Assembly: GCF_000003815.2 (NCBI RefSeq)
Contig: NC_049980.1
Location: 19,550,348 to 19,614,347 of the forward strand
Source of the DNA: Branchiostoma floridae
Taxonomy: Eukaryota > Chordata > Leptocardii > Amphioxiformes > Branchiostomatidae
Direction of reading: 5' to 3'
Length of the DNA: 64,000 bases
A program made the position numbers and the translations under genes. The notes beneath the pieces were generated by a model. It had not been told where the DNA came from and ran no database searches. It was given only the letters and a program-made list of their open reading frames with translations. Each line of letters opens with the position of its first letter. Position 1 is the first letter of the stretch. Positions 22,811 through 34,899 of the stretch are shown in pieces.

Positions 22811-23136
22811 TGGTCTTTGAGAGGCAGAAGATGGCAAATTGCATTCTGCAACTGCTCCCCTGAATTTCTCCATGCAGCTGTGATAAATACATGTTGCATC
22901 CACATGTCCAAAATTAAATACTTCAGAAACTGCTTCAGACAGCAGTACATGTATCAGCTGCAGAATCATTTTTTACTTCATTGTTCTTTTTCTTTCATAT
23001 CTGGTCGTCAAATTCTGTACAACTCAAATCAGAACCGTCATTCTCAGACCTTCACCTCAATACAAAGTCAAAGGCCTTTCTATGTCCCAAAAATTCGATC
23101 AACACCGTGTGCCCATATCTGCACTGGAGTCAGTTG

Positions 23137-24424
23137 TTAATATACTGGACCATCTTCCAGAGCATCATCATCAGCATCCAGGTAGTCCTCTCCATTGTCA
23201 AAGTATGACAAGGCATAGTCAGTCCCCTGGAAGGACAACAACAGCATACTGTTACACAATTATGTGTCCAATAAAGTTCATCCAGTAACTACATCCTGTG
23301 TGCAAAACTAATTATGTGTCATATACATGTATTTCTCCATGTAAGGTCACATACAAGAACTGGGTCCTCATCACAAAGTCAATACTGATGGTCAGGAGTA
23401 AATGTGCTTCTAGATCTTTACAGTGACCATGTCTTACTACAAGCAGTATAATAAATAGTACTACTTGAATTGGCAGAAATAAAAGTATATCAGTAAGACT
23501 TCTTGCCTCCTCGATGTCTTCCTCATCATACAACTCCTCCTCTTCCTCCTCCTCACCCTCAGCCTCCTTCTTCTTCTTTTCCTCCTCCTCATCATCTTCA
23601 TCATCATCATCCTCTCCATCCTCCTCAGCCTGCAGGATTTGCTGAAGAATATAATGTCCATGAAAGTCTGTAGAACATTTAACAGATACATTTTGTAAGC
23701 TGGGAAGGACAGAAAAGTCTGGGTAATGTCACTACCATGACAATATAGACCAGACATCCTTGCACTGCACAGAAGACCCACAAAATTCATGCCCTGCATA
23801 AGCAACATTCACCTTGCCATGGCGTTATGGCATAGTGTTATTTGCTCCTGTCTTGTCCACAGTACAGTGATCTGTAAAGGAGTCTTTAAGGAACAAACAG
23901 TTGTTTCAGCAGTTGTTAGGATCTCAAGGATTGGTGTATTTCATGTCGAACAATCCTCTGTATTCTTATGTTACATGATTTTTTTTCTGGAAGTCAAGCA
24001 AAATATGGATAAAGTATGACCAGGTATCAGTGTCTGTTCAAAGTACCTTTAATTTGTTCTCTGCCTCCTTTGCATCACCTTTTTGTCCTTTGACCTTGAG
24101 CTTGGTCCCTGACAATGAAGGTTTTACGGAGAGCTCTGAAATGAGAATCACAGTATTAATTGATAATGATTGTTAGGATCTCACAACATTTTGAGGCTTT
24201 AAACATATTCTCCAGCTACAAATACTGTTATAGTTTATAACTGTGAATTATGATATCACTGTAGATGCTCCGTATAAGAACATATTGGGCATTCTCTACA
24301 ATGAGTTGTGTAAGATGGCAAATATTACCATATGGTAAAATTTGACTGCATAGTACAACTGTATAGCTGTACAGTGCAAAAGGTAATTGTAGACTACTAC
24401 AGACCCAAAGTATCAAGAATCATT

Positions 24425-24456
<32 letters not shown>

Positions 24457-26853
24457 GAATATGTGAGAACACATGTCACTTACTTAATCTCTTGGGTTTC
24501 TTCTCTCTAATTCTCAGCTCCTTGGGAAAAGTGTTCCAATCTGCACATTGGTTCAAAAGACAAGCAATGAGTGTTCCTAATTCCAATCCAATATCATGCA
24601 ATGGACACAAACTTTGACATGAAACAAAAACTGATGGGTTCCATCAGGTCTCACATCAAGGCTCAAGATAAACACTTTTCTGGAGTATTGGAAAATGGCA
24701 TCCAGTCTACCATGGATTGACCATTCTCTATTTGCAGTAGAAGACACTTTCCTCTGCTGGGGTTATCTTTGACTGGTGGTAGTTTTACGTGGAAACCATG
24801 GTGGCCAATTAACTTCTACTGCACAGAACTACAAACAGATGCCAAAGAATAATTACTCTGTGGGCAGAAAGCCCTTTCTAGCCCCAATAGAGCCTGGCCA
24901 AGATAGACTGAATGCCAGGATTTGAAGATTGAGAGCTTCTGGTAACAGTGAAAAAACACTCCAATGCCTTTAGATGTTCAGGGGCCCGTCTCCATTTCTA
25001 AAGCCCTTTCAAGAGCCAAATAGGGCCACTACAGCAAGAAACCAGTCCACTGTTCGAGGTGGGCAGTGCTGAGTGCTAGGCAGAGAAAGCAGTATGCACC
25101 ATTGACTGGTTTCAATTGGCAACCTCCCAAATGAAAAGCAAACACTATACCCACAAGGCTATTGCACAGTAAAAGAATAGATATTAATTCATAATGATCC
25201 ATTACTAACCTGGTGTCCAGCCGAGGCCCTGCCTTTTGTTCTGTCCATTTAGCTGGTACTTGTCTGAGTACCGTTCAATATCTGCAAGGCAGGTAGAAAA
25301 TCTATTGGTGCTCAATATGACACATTGACACAACACAGAATATATCACAATCACGATTTTTTGTTGCTAAGACAGTAGCCAAATTAGAATGGTTGGTCTA
25401 GTTAGGGTTGAGTCAAACACCCTCTGGACCTGGAGGGTGATAATGTGAATCTGACCATTTCTATTGCTCACTCAACTTGCATGCTACTGGAAAGGATTTC
25501 AGTCCTTTGGATTTGATGTGGAGGTCCTAGTGTATCATGCCTTGCAGTAGTGTATCTATGCCAAATAGTATTTACTCAAGCAACTGGATATGATTTTAGA
25601 CAGGTAAGATGTTTCAGACAGTATCCACCACCTTTTGTTAGTGTCAGTTATGACAGACAGTGAATGCTATCCGACATTTCTACCTGGACTCATCAAAGTA
25701 GTGTACTTGTCATGTCTGTATGTGATCAAAAAATGAAGTTGATGAATGAAATCTAAAACTTAAATCTACCTTTCTTGGCACTCTGAGGTTTGATGAAGTA
25801 CGGAGACTCCCTCATGGATCCACGGAACTCCTGTTTGAGTGCCAGCAGGTAGTTAGCCTCCTCCCCTTCCTGTAGGGGGACAGGCTTGAACTCCAGGGGC
25901 TGGGAAAATACAAAATCATTAAAACTTTTATACTGCAGTAACTATAGGTTGGGGTACTTTGAACAGCTGGCAAGGTGGTCTTGTGGTTAGGGTTGTTGAC
26001 TTAGAACCTTAATTATAAGGTTCTGCAAGGACCTTTGGTTTGGGGCTTGAATCGCGCTGCCCCCTAGAGAAAGGCACTTTACACCTACTTCACTCAGGTG
26101 AAAATGAGTACCTAGCTTTGGTTAGGAATGTCCTCTCAGTGATGTCATGAAGCTTTGGTGATGTCTTTGTCAAACTTTTGGGCTAATACAGACATGCATG
26201 CTTAACGACGAAGTCAGGATTACAAATAACGCGCTACAAAACGCAACAGAGGGCTCTTTGAGTTCTATCAACATACGGGATAGATCGGCGGTGGCTGCAG
26301 GGTGGGAGGGGGGAGACCCTCTCCTCTGCCAAACCCTAACGCGCCGGGGTCGAACGACAGTCCGCGGTGGCCCCCTCTGCCCCGACCTCGGCCCGCCATC
26401 CTGTCTTATACGTCTCTCAGTTAAATCTAGATCATCAAAACTGTGTGATCACTAAACACGGTCCAACAAAGTTTGTAAACATTCATCCGTCCGTCATCTG
26501 CTAGTGGGCGCCGCCATTTTGAATCACGAATGATGGGAATGGAATAGTCCACTTCGCTTTTAGGGTCCCTAACAGAGGTTAATAGTAATTCACACAAAAT
26601 TGTAATCTTTTACTACGTCTTTTTAGCAAAAAAAGTCTTATATTGCCATCAGCCACATTTAAAATCGTTGCCTACAGCTATACGAATATAGATCTCACAA
26701 TAAAGATCATGGAAAAACTTTCCAACTTACGGGATACAGGGGCGGAGGTTCTTCCTTGCTTTTCGGTAGCTCCTTTTTATTTTGGAACCCTAAAGACTCA
26801 ATATCAAACGACAATGGCTTCCCTCTACCTCTGCCTCTTCCCCTGCCCCCCAT
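23137..26853 (-). CDS. POLR3G: DNA-directed RNA polymerase III subunit RPC7 family (POLR3G/POLR3GL)
   Basis: Seven minus-strand exons: 26731-26853, 25770-25899, 25210-25281, 24484-24540, 24047-24135, 23507-23629 and 23137-23226. They join in frame to 227 residues (human paralogues are about 220). The N-terminus is MGGRGRGRGRGKPLSFDIES followed by LGF, as in RPC7. Then come EPPPLYP, FKPVPLQEGEEANYLLALKQ, SPYFIKP, DIERYSDKY and DWNTFPKELRIREKKPKRL, all in family order. A Glu/Asp-rich stretch (about 158-198) and the tail DYALSYFDNGEDY (about 201-213) finish it. The subunit belongs to the Pol III-specific RPC3-RPC6-RPC7 subcomplex that helps initiation at tRNA and other small RNA promoters. The vertebrate POLR3G/POLR3GL split cannot be assumed here. 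The donor after 23507 must be GC to keep frame. Confidence 0.93.
24960..25175 (-). mobile_element. Probable tRNA-derived SINE, minus strand
   Basis: Read on the minus strand it begins TGCAATAGCCTTGTGGGTAT and, about 35 nt on, has GGAGGTTGCCAATTGAAACC, resembling a degenerate A box and B box. A tail unrelated to tRNA follows. It lies in a POLR3G intron. Boundaries are approximate. Confidence 0.45.
25966..26170 (+). mobile_element. tRNA-derived SINE
   Basis: The head GGCAAGGTGGTCTTGTGGTT, then AGGGTTGTTGACTTAGAACC, resembles a tRNA 5' half with a box-A-like segment. GGTTTGGGGCTTGAATC, about 50 nt later, is a degenerate box B. The body AAGGCACTTTACACCTACTT, then GAAAATGAGTACCTAGCTTT, is the kind of conserved central region seen in invertebrate SINEs. 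It sits in intron 1 of the Pol III subunit gene. Confidence 0.65.
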
Positions 26854-28873
26854 TTCTGACTTTCACAGCTCTTTCCAGGCCAAGTTCAGCGGTGACCGAC
26901 AGTGTCCGTGTGCCGCATCTGTCACGAGGACTCGAAAAATGTTTCAATCCATACACGACCTTTGATATGTAATGCTCAACCTGTCGTCCAATCAGCTACG
27001 CTCTATTTGATAGCATTAGCTTCATATGATGGTCGTTGGATAAATTTTTTCCTCACACAGTTCTACCAAACCATGGTTCTACTGAGAGAGTCATCTCGAG
27101 GTTATCAATAATACCATTCATCACATAACGTCACTCCCAAATACTGAATGATTGTAGTGATAACGTTTAACGCGTTAACGTTAAATGTTTTTCTTACATG
27201 TCTTACTCCACAGTGCCCATCGTAATTACATTGTAGTAGTATCTAAATCACTGAGGGAGGGGAATTACGACTTGCGCTTCAACCGCTCAATGCCCAATTA
27301 TTAAAAATTTGTATTCATGTTTCTGTCTTTCTTGTCAATTATCTGCCATTTTTATTTTGTTTTAATAACGGTGCCAATATAATTTGCTTCAACATTAGTG
27401 TGCCGCTATCTGTATTTTGCTTATGTTTGTTTGTTCAATAAAAATGTTTTATACATTAATTTCACGTCATCACCTGAAATTTTTTTTTTTACGAAAGTAC
27501 TTCCACTTGTCCTGTAACATCTCGTAGGAACGCAGACCACTTAGCGATGCGAAAACAAACCTTTATGATGCATTTCAAGTTGTATGATATTGGTATTAAA
27601 AACGGGTACTTAATATTTACGACGGGGAACTTGACAGAATTCTAGACTCACCTAACACTAGAGTGTGGACCACTGATAAACTCCAGGCGACAGTTTTGCG
27701 ATCATTCCATTTTATACACCCAGTACGACATGAATGACGATGGATAATCGTGAGCACCATTTGGCATTTCCGACCCATAATTTACGGTCTTCGTATTTCA
27801 ATACGTATTACCGTTATGCCGCACCAGACATACAAATCGAATCTAAAACGTGTGACATCTTTGCTTTTTTTACACATTTTACTGCGATCTGAGAACGTTT
27901 AGGCTGTCATTGAACAAATACAAAAATAAAAACAAAACAATACAATGTTCAGTATTGGAAATTTCAATACATTTAATACATTTTTGAACCCATCTAAAAT
28001 CTAACAACATGCTAAGTAATATGGTTCTTACTTCTATCTACAAGTTGGCCAAAAAAAAGTAACAATCAATAATAATACATATTTGGTTCACTTTATCAGC
28101 TCCGTAACAGAGAAAAGAACGCGTTGTTTTATATGAACAATAGAAGCTTTCGGGGCAATTATCGGGTGTAGTGGTCATGTATCGCCTTATTACAACATTT
28201 TATATTCCATCCAAATGATAGCCTGGATACCAGACCCAAGCCCTATCTCAAAAATATCTATCCACACGAGTCTGGTATCGAGGCTACCCAATTGATTACT
28301 TCTTTCAAATTGTTTCCCTATGCATTATAGTCAAATGTATTTCTATATCATCAATAATCCCTTATTGGTAGAACTGGCTTATGCACGCTGAAAGCGAATG
28401 TGGCGAGGGAATCGTTATGTGGGGTTTTCTTAGCAATGACTTAGTAAAAGCAGAAGGTAGGAGGTAGTTGTTTGTCAGCTGTTAAACGATACTGTTAAAA
28501 GAAATGTGTGACCCTCTCTAACTTTCCTCACCCAAATAAATAAATGTATTAAAAAATTATGTAAGGACAAAATCATTTGGCTTAGTTAGAATGAATATAC
28601 TTCCTAGCTATCATATGACTATACATGTTAACATAACTTAGATACTAGGCTCTATGTTAGAATGGCTGTATGGTATCTACAAAGACATTGATAATAGTAA
28701 AACCAAAACTTAAAACTCCATTCAGATACACGACAAAAGTCTGTTTTGCTTATATCTGTAGGTTAAAATGACTAGCCCCCTGTTTAAGTGTGCTTTCGAA
28801 TCTCAACAGCTCAAGGCAAGGTTTGCATGGACGTGTATACTTGCTGTCTTAACTTTTGCGCACAGGTGTGTCA
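26854..28873. other. Intergenic DNA between POLR3G and aquaglyceroporin
   Basis: The first bases should hold the POLR3G promoter and 5' UTR (minus strand). The rest is AT-rich without supported genes. GTTTAACGCGTTAACGTT near 27166 is a short palindrome. A foldback at 28222-28287 is listed separately. No canonical minus-strand AATAAA was found close to the aquaporin stop. Confidence 0.5.
28222..28287. repeat. Short foldback repeat
   Basis: The arms TAGCCTGGATACCAGAC and GTCTGGTATCGAGGCTA pair with one mismatch around a ~30-nt loop. It looks like a small inverted-repeat element. No target duplication is clear. Confidence 0.7.
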
Positions 28874-31800
28874 CTACACGATAGTGTTGCTTGGTAAGTC
28901 TTCCATAGCAGCGTTAGCAACGCCACCTTCTGGAACCTTTACGTCCTGCAGCTCCGGTGATCCGTGTACTGGCTCGTCATCCTCTTCCTCCGGATGATGC
29001 AGCGCCACCATAAGCGTGTAGACCAGACCTCCAACCAGCCCGCCGATCAACGGTCCGACTATCGGCACCCACCACCAATGATTTCCCGCCCTGAGAAGAT
29101 GAGCAATTATTCATTAGTTCATAGTGAGACACTATGACTCTACCTGGAAAAACAACAGGTGGTTTTCACAGAACGTTGACAAGATTTAGCTAGACGGAAG
29201 TTTCCACCTCTCCAAATTGCGAAATTTTGTATAGACTAGTTTATTCTATATGTGATACTGAATTTTTGCGTAATAGCTTACTTCAAGCCGTGTACAGATC
29301 CTGTCCGTTGAAGGAAACAACTACATGCATATGATGATGATGTAACATGATAAGTTCAATATGATAAGTTCAACCTCAAACGATTGCTACCCATATGTTC
29401 CATCATTTTTGTTACATACAAGAACACGCACACAGGCGCGCGCAGGCACAGAATTTTCTTTTACCTGAAGACTTCTATGCCCCAACCTGCCATTGCCGTG
29501 AAGATTCTCGGGCCCAGGTCTCGGGCTGGGTTGATGGCGTAGCCGCAGTTAAACCCGAAGGACGTGCCGATAGCGAGCACCAGCAGGCCGACAAGCAGCG
29601 GCTCCATCCCCGCCGTTACCTTGTTGTTCCTGGAGTCAGTCAGGGCCAGAACACCGCAGAGTAACAGGCCAGTGCCCACCACCTGTCAGAGGAAGCGAAG
29701 TATATTATATTACATTACATTACATTACATTACGTCACGTCACGTCACGTCACGTCACATGACATCACATCACATGACATCACATCACATGACATCACAT
29801 CACATCACATCACATCACATCACATCACATCACATCACATCACATCACATTACATTACATTACATTATATTATATTATATTATATTATATTATATTATAT
29901 TATATTATATTATATTATATTATATCATATTATATTATATTATATTATATTATATTATATATTAAGGCTTAGTCAAATTGGTCGCACGATGTCTTTGTCA
30001 TACGATTTTCAGAGAAGCTGTGACAGCGGCCCAGCTATCTCATTCCGTTGTAGGAAGGACAAACAAAAAAAGTGATGGGGAAAAACAAGGTTAAATCAGT
30101 AAGATTATCGTGATAATACCGCCACTCCCAAAAACCTTACCTGGTCCAGGACTCCACTGCCAATAGACAGGTAGTCTTGCGGGTACGTACTGAAGATTCC
30201 TCCGGTCCCGTTCACACCTAAAACTGCCCGGGTCCCGCCGTCAAAGTTTGCTAATGCATCTGTGTAGAACGTTTAGTGTCATCAACTTTAGCAAAGTTCA
30301 TTAATCTACATCATTGATATTGAATTTAACAAAAGATATCTTTGCAAAGTCATTTCTCTTCATTTGCATATTCGTAGGCAGGCTCGTTCTCATTTAAATG
30401 TCGAAAATGCTGTCGCCTGTCTTTAAGACTTGATATAGAGCAAATCGCAGGCAACATCACTGTTTTTTTATTTTTCCAGAACCCCTGTAATGTTTTACAA
30501 AAGATGCACCACAACATTCGTATTGGTTGATGTCTTGTAAGAAATTACAGCCACGAGTAGGATTCCAACTCCTAAAAAACGGCTGTCGCCTGAGAAGACA
30601 CAGAGAGTTCAAACAGAAGCCAAAAATGTAGTAATGATATCTAATACCCAGACTGAATGTTTGACAGGTGAAGCCAGGCGGCCTGTCGCCAAATTCTGTA
30701 ACAAACGTTACCACCTCTAGTTAGACGCGGTTGCGGCATTTTTGTTAGCCACGTATAAAACAAGAAATGACCATTTTTGTGACGCTGTACAGTTTTTCTG
30801 GCTTTCTAAAGAAACAAGAAAGGGTTGTTGACTGTCATTTGTATCCCACTTTGCTTAACAAAATGTTGTACAGAAATGACTGTAACAAACGTTACCCTTG
30901 TATGATGCTGTCTAAGCTTTCTATTTGACCTGATGTAAAAAAAACTTGCCCACTTTTTAAATGTCCCTATTGACGTCCACTTATAGCTAAATGATGTAGT
31001 CAATAAGGTAAGTCTTTTCGAAGAAAACAGGGTAAAGTCTACTGTTGTAATAAACGTTACCGGTAACGTTTGTTACCTGCCCTGTAATGCATTACTAATG
31101 GGACCGAAAATAATAAGTTGCCATTTTTTGGCTATGGTTAAAAGAGGAATTTTTCTAAACAACCAGGTAGTTTTCACCGAAAATAAAGCCGATTTATTTT
31201 TCGACCAAAAAAGGCCATTTTCGACATTTCAATGAGAACGAGTGAGGCAACATATTTGATTCCTTATGTTAGATTTAGTACTAAACACCGTACAGTTTAC
31301 TAGTACATATTTTCAAAATAACCGAGGCAATTGTTGCTGTGTTGTCATTTCTTTCTCTTCATTTTCACAATCGTAGACAACATGTTTGATTCTTTATACA
31401 GTATTAGATTTAGTACAAAACACCGCACAGTTTTACATTTTTCAAAATAACCGAGGCAATTGTACTATTGCTTTGGCAATTTCCACACAGCCCAAGCAGC
31501 TCATTGAATCTTCGTGCAAGAAAAGTGGTGTAACACTAAACTATGAAGTTCTCACCATAGTACACTATGTACACACAAACTGCTGACAAGAAGGCCCCTA
31601 ACATCTGCGCCAAGACGTAACAAGGCAGATAGACCCAGCGCAGCTTCCCCAGGACTGCCATGGTTAAGGATACCGCAGGGTTTAGATGGGCTCCTGTGAA
31701 AATAAAAACATTTATACAATTTAAAGACTTCTGTGACACAGTAGAAGTTGGCTTGTTTTAAAAGATCAGATATGAAAGAGATCTTAGAGCCATTCTGATA

Positions 31801-34800
31801 TAGATTTGTTTATCAGAAGTCAAAACATTCCGCTCGTTTTAAGAATCAGTAAATGTAATCGTATATATACATGAATCATCGGAATAGATGAGTAATCAAC
31901 CGTATGGAAAAAAACGTGAAAAGTCTTGCTATCCATAAATGGAAGGTTATATCTAGACTTGTCTGAAGCTGCAGTTCACCTGAGACACCCCAGGAGGCGT
32001 AGACTCCGATGACTACCCCGATGCCGTACCCCCAGTTAATGGATAAAAACGTTCCTTTGTCCTCCCGACTCAGCACGACCTGCGCCACGGATCCGTTTCC
32101 CATCGTCTGGAACAAACGGATTTATTTTAATATTGTTGCAAAAAACTATGGAGTGGACAACGATTCACCGGTTGTAATATCGCAGCTAATCTTCAGGACA
32201 ATTCGCTCACTCGGTTGTACACAATTGTATCAACCTGGCAGAGGAAAGGGAGGTGCAACTGTAGCGGGGGGTGGGGGTGGGGGGGGTGGGGGTGGTAAGA
32301 CAAGGAAGAGGAACAACATTTAGAGTCCAGAAAAGGTTATCTTCATCGACTGCCATGTAGCCTGGGCAGAGACAGACCAGCTTTTTCTTACACCCCAGAT
32401 GTTAGATCTCAGTCGGGAATGCAGTCTCTAATTGGACATTTTCTCACGACTCTTTAAGTTAGCATTCTTATTTGGACATGTTCCCGTTTCGAAATTGATG
32501 ACCTTGCTTCAAGTTCACGATCCCAGCTGGCACAAAAAATAGTATGATGATGGATGATTTGAACAAGACGTAACGTAACTATCAGGTACTTCTGGTCCGT
32601 GCCATCTACTCTTGCACATTTTTGGCAATCAATTACGTTACTTTCAAGGATGATACTGCTTACTCATCATCATCGATCATCATCATAGGATCTCATCGTA
32701 CTGCTGCGGAGCGTTTCAGACGACCTTCACGGGCCCGTTGCGTTTTCCAAACCTGGGCCCGGCCGGGCAGTATGTGCGAACGACAAGCAGGATACCAAAG
32801 AGAACGAAACAGGTAAAACGTAAAAATGAAATAAGTCAAGAGCAAAATTTGTGCATGTTTCTTGACACAAAATCTCATTTTTCATTTCGGTGAACAGCCC
32901 GGCCGGGCCCCGGGTTGGAAATGTGACCTAAAGCATAACCAGGCCTGTCGATTTGATGCCATCCCACTATCGTTTCGCGTTTACTACTAGATTTTGTTAC
33001 CACTACATCCAAAACTCGGGCATCCACGCTTTATGTACTAAATTGCCAGTATGAAGATATCTGTGTACTTTCAGATATCGAAAACCGTAAACGGTACCTG
33101 ATCCGAACGGGACTGCAAGTAATACATCATACAAGTGGTCGACCGGTCACTATGTATATGAGATAATGATTGCTTTCCTATGGCTTGGCAGACAACGGTA
33201 ACAGTTGGCATCCTCTTCAGTAGACACCAGATGTCTATAAAAGACACTTTTTCTCGCGTGACTCTGTGGTATCATGCGATGTAGAGACGTGAGCACGGCA
33301 GAGTGAGCTGATGGCATCGGCTGGTGAACTCTTTACCTCTCTCTCTCTCTCTGTACGAGAGATCTCTAGAATCTGAAACATCTGGCTTACCGCCAGGCCA
33401 CCGACAGGACCGGTGACGCTAACGTTGATGAGGAGCAGGCTTCGGCAGCTAGTCCCGAACCCAGACTGCTTCCAAGGCCTGAACGGGCTAGCTTCAGTCG
33501 GCTTCCGGGTGAACTTCCAGACTACGAATTGTAGACTCAATGTGTGAGTTAAAGTATGGCGAATACGAATACTAGACTTCTGTCGTCATAGTAGAAGACC
33601 AGCATAACTCGATAACTCGAGAATGCCAATCGGATGGATTGTTTTGATATTTGGTATGTGGGTAGGTGATGAGACCTGAAAATGACTAGATTTTGGCATC
33701 CCTAGGGGCTTGTTACGGTATTGCAGCAGAACGTATGTCGAGTCCTGAACATGATATCTATGGTCGTGACTTTTCTTAGCTCTTGGGACCGAGAGTAAGT
33801 GGTGTAGGTTTTGGCCCCTAGCGTCTTTTTTTCGGAACTGCGGGGCCGGTTTAGTGTCAGACATTGAAAGATGTAGATAGCTTAAGTGATGCTTCATTTA
33901 GCTTGATGTTGATTATGCAAATCGGAATCTAATTTGTATAATCAATGAAAGTTCACGAAGTTGACATGTTCCAACATTTGACATTTGTAACTGAGAAAAA
34001 GAAGATCATTGATAGATAAACATTATGCAAATGAACACGCAATTTGCACAATTAATGAGAAAATGCTGTAATCCCATACTGATAAAAGACGGGAACTTCG
34101 TACTTGTGGCATTTGGAAGTTGTATACAGGAGAACGTCACAAAGCATGGATTATGCAAATGAGGATTCATTTGCATGAATTATCAGAAAGTGCTAATATA
34201 GACTGTCTATCTCTCTTATTTGGGTGGAGATGATCAACTAATATAATTCATGCAAGTGAGGACTTTATTTGCATAGTTAATAATGAGAAACACACATAAT
34301 ACATCAGTTATGAAGGTTAAAATCATTTGGTGAAGATATGGGGTTGTGGAACTCTAGGTTTGTTCTGTTATGACCTATACTAAGCCCAATAGGGCAAACA
34401 AATATTAAGAAAGTAAAGGTATTTTAATGAATACCGACGTCGCTTGGGTAGAGTGGCCTTATTATTTACATATGCTATCAAACTTGCAGAAACTGTAGTC
34501 ATTATGACGCTCTTCCTGGATACCGGGGCCTACAAATGTAATTTGGCTTAGGCCACCAAGGACCAAATTTTCTCCACCGGGCCATGTTTGCCCTCCCGAG
34601 TAGCTGCCCTGTGTGGGCCATGGAAATTATTTCTTTCATGCCTGGACATTGTTCTGCAAGTTATGCCAAGTTCAAAATGAAGTTGGAATTTCTTTCGGGA
34701 AATGTGGAAACGCCGGTCTATCGTGAAATATTGGCTATACGATCAAGACTAGTAGAAAGCAACACGTGTACTGAACCTGGTATTGTGTAAATTGTTGTGT

Positions 34801-34862
34801 TTGAATGCCACAGTACACAGTTACCTTATATTAGATACCCCTCGTGTGTAAGCACGTCGACC

Positions 34863-34899
<37 letters not shown>

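Larger units (their letters stand above)
18321..23136. other. Intergenic spacer between ASMT-like and POLR3G genes
   Basis: Repeat-rich DNA without a supported gene. It holds a palindrome at 18508-18583, GGAACGAAAA arrays at 18747-18880 and 20150-20458, the second interspersed repeat copy at 19481-19575, a ~60-bp tandem duplication at 20599-20712, a 507-bp MITE at 21540-22046 and a CGACGTTTCGG-type retroelement-like motif near 22365. The part nearest 23136 should contain the POLR3G 3' UTR. Confidence 0.6.

Noticed and set aside
29564-29965. 133-codon His/Thr/Ser/Tyr-rich frame
   Set aside because: It runs through the pentanucleotide microsatellite and is antisense to a clear aquaporin exon.
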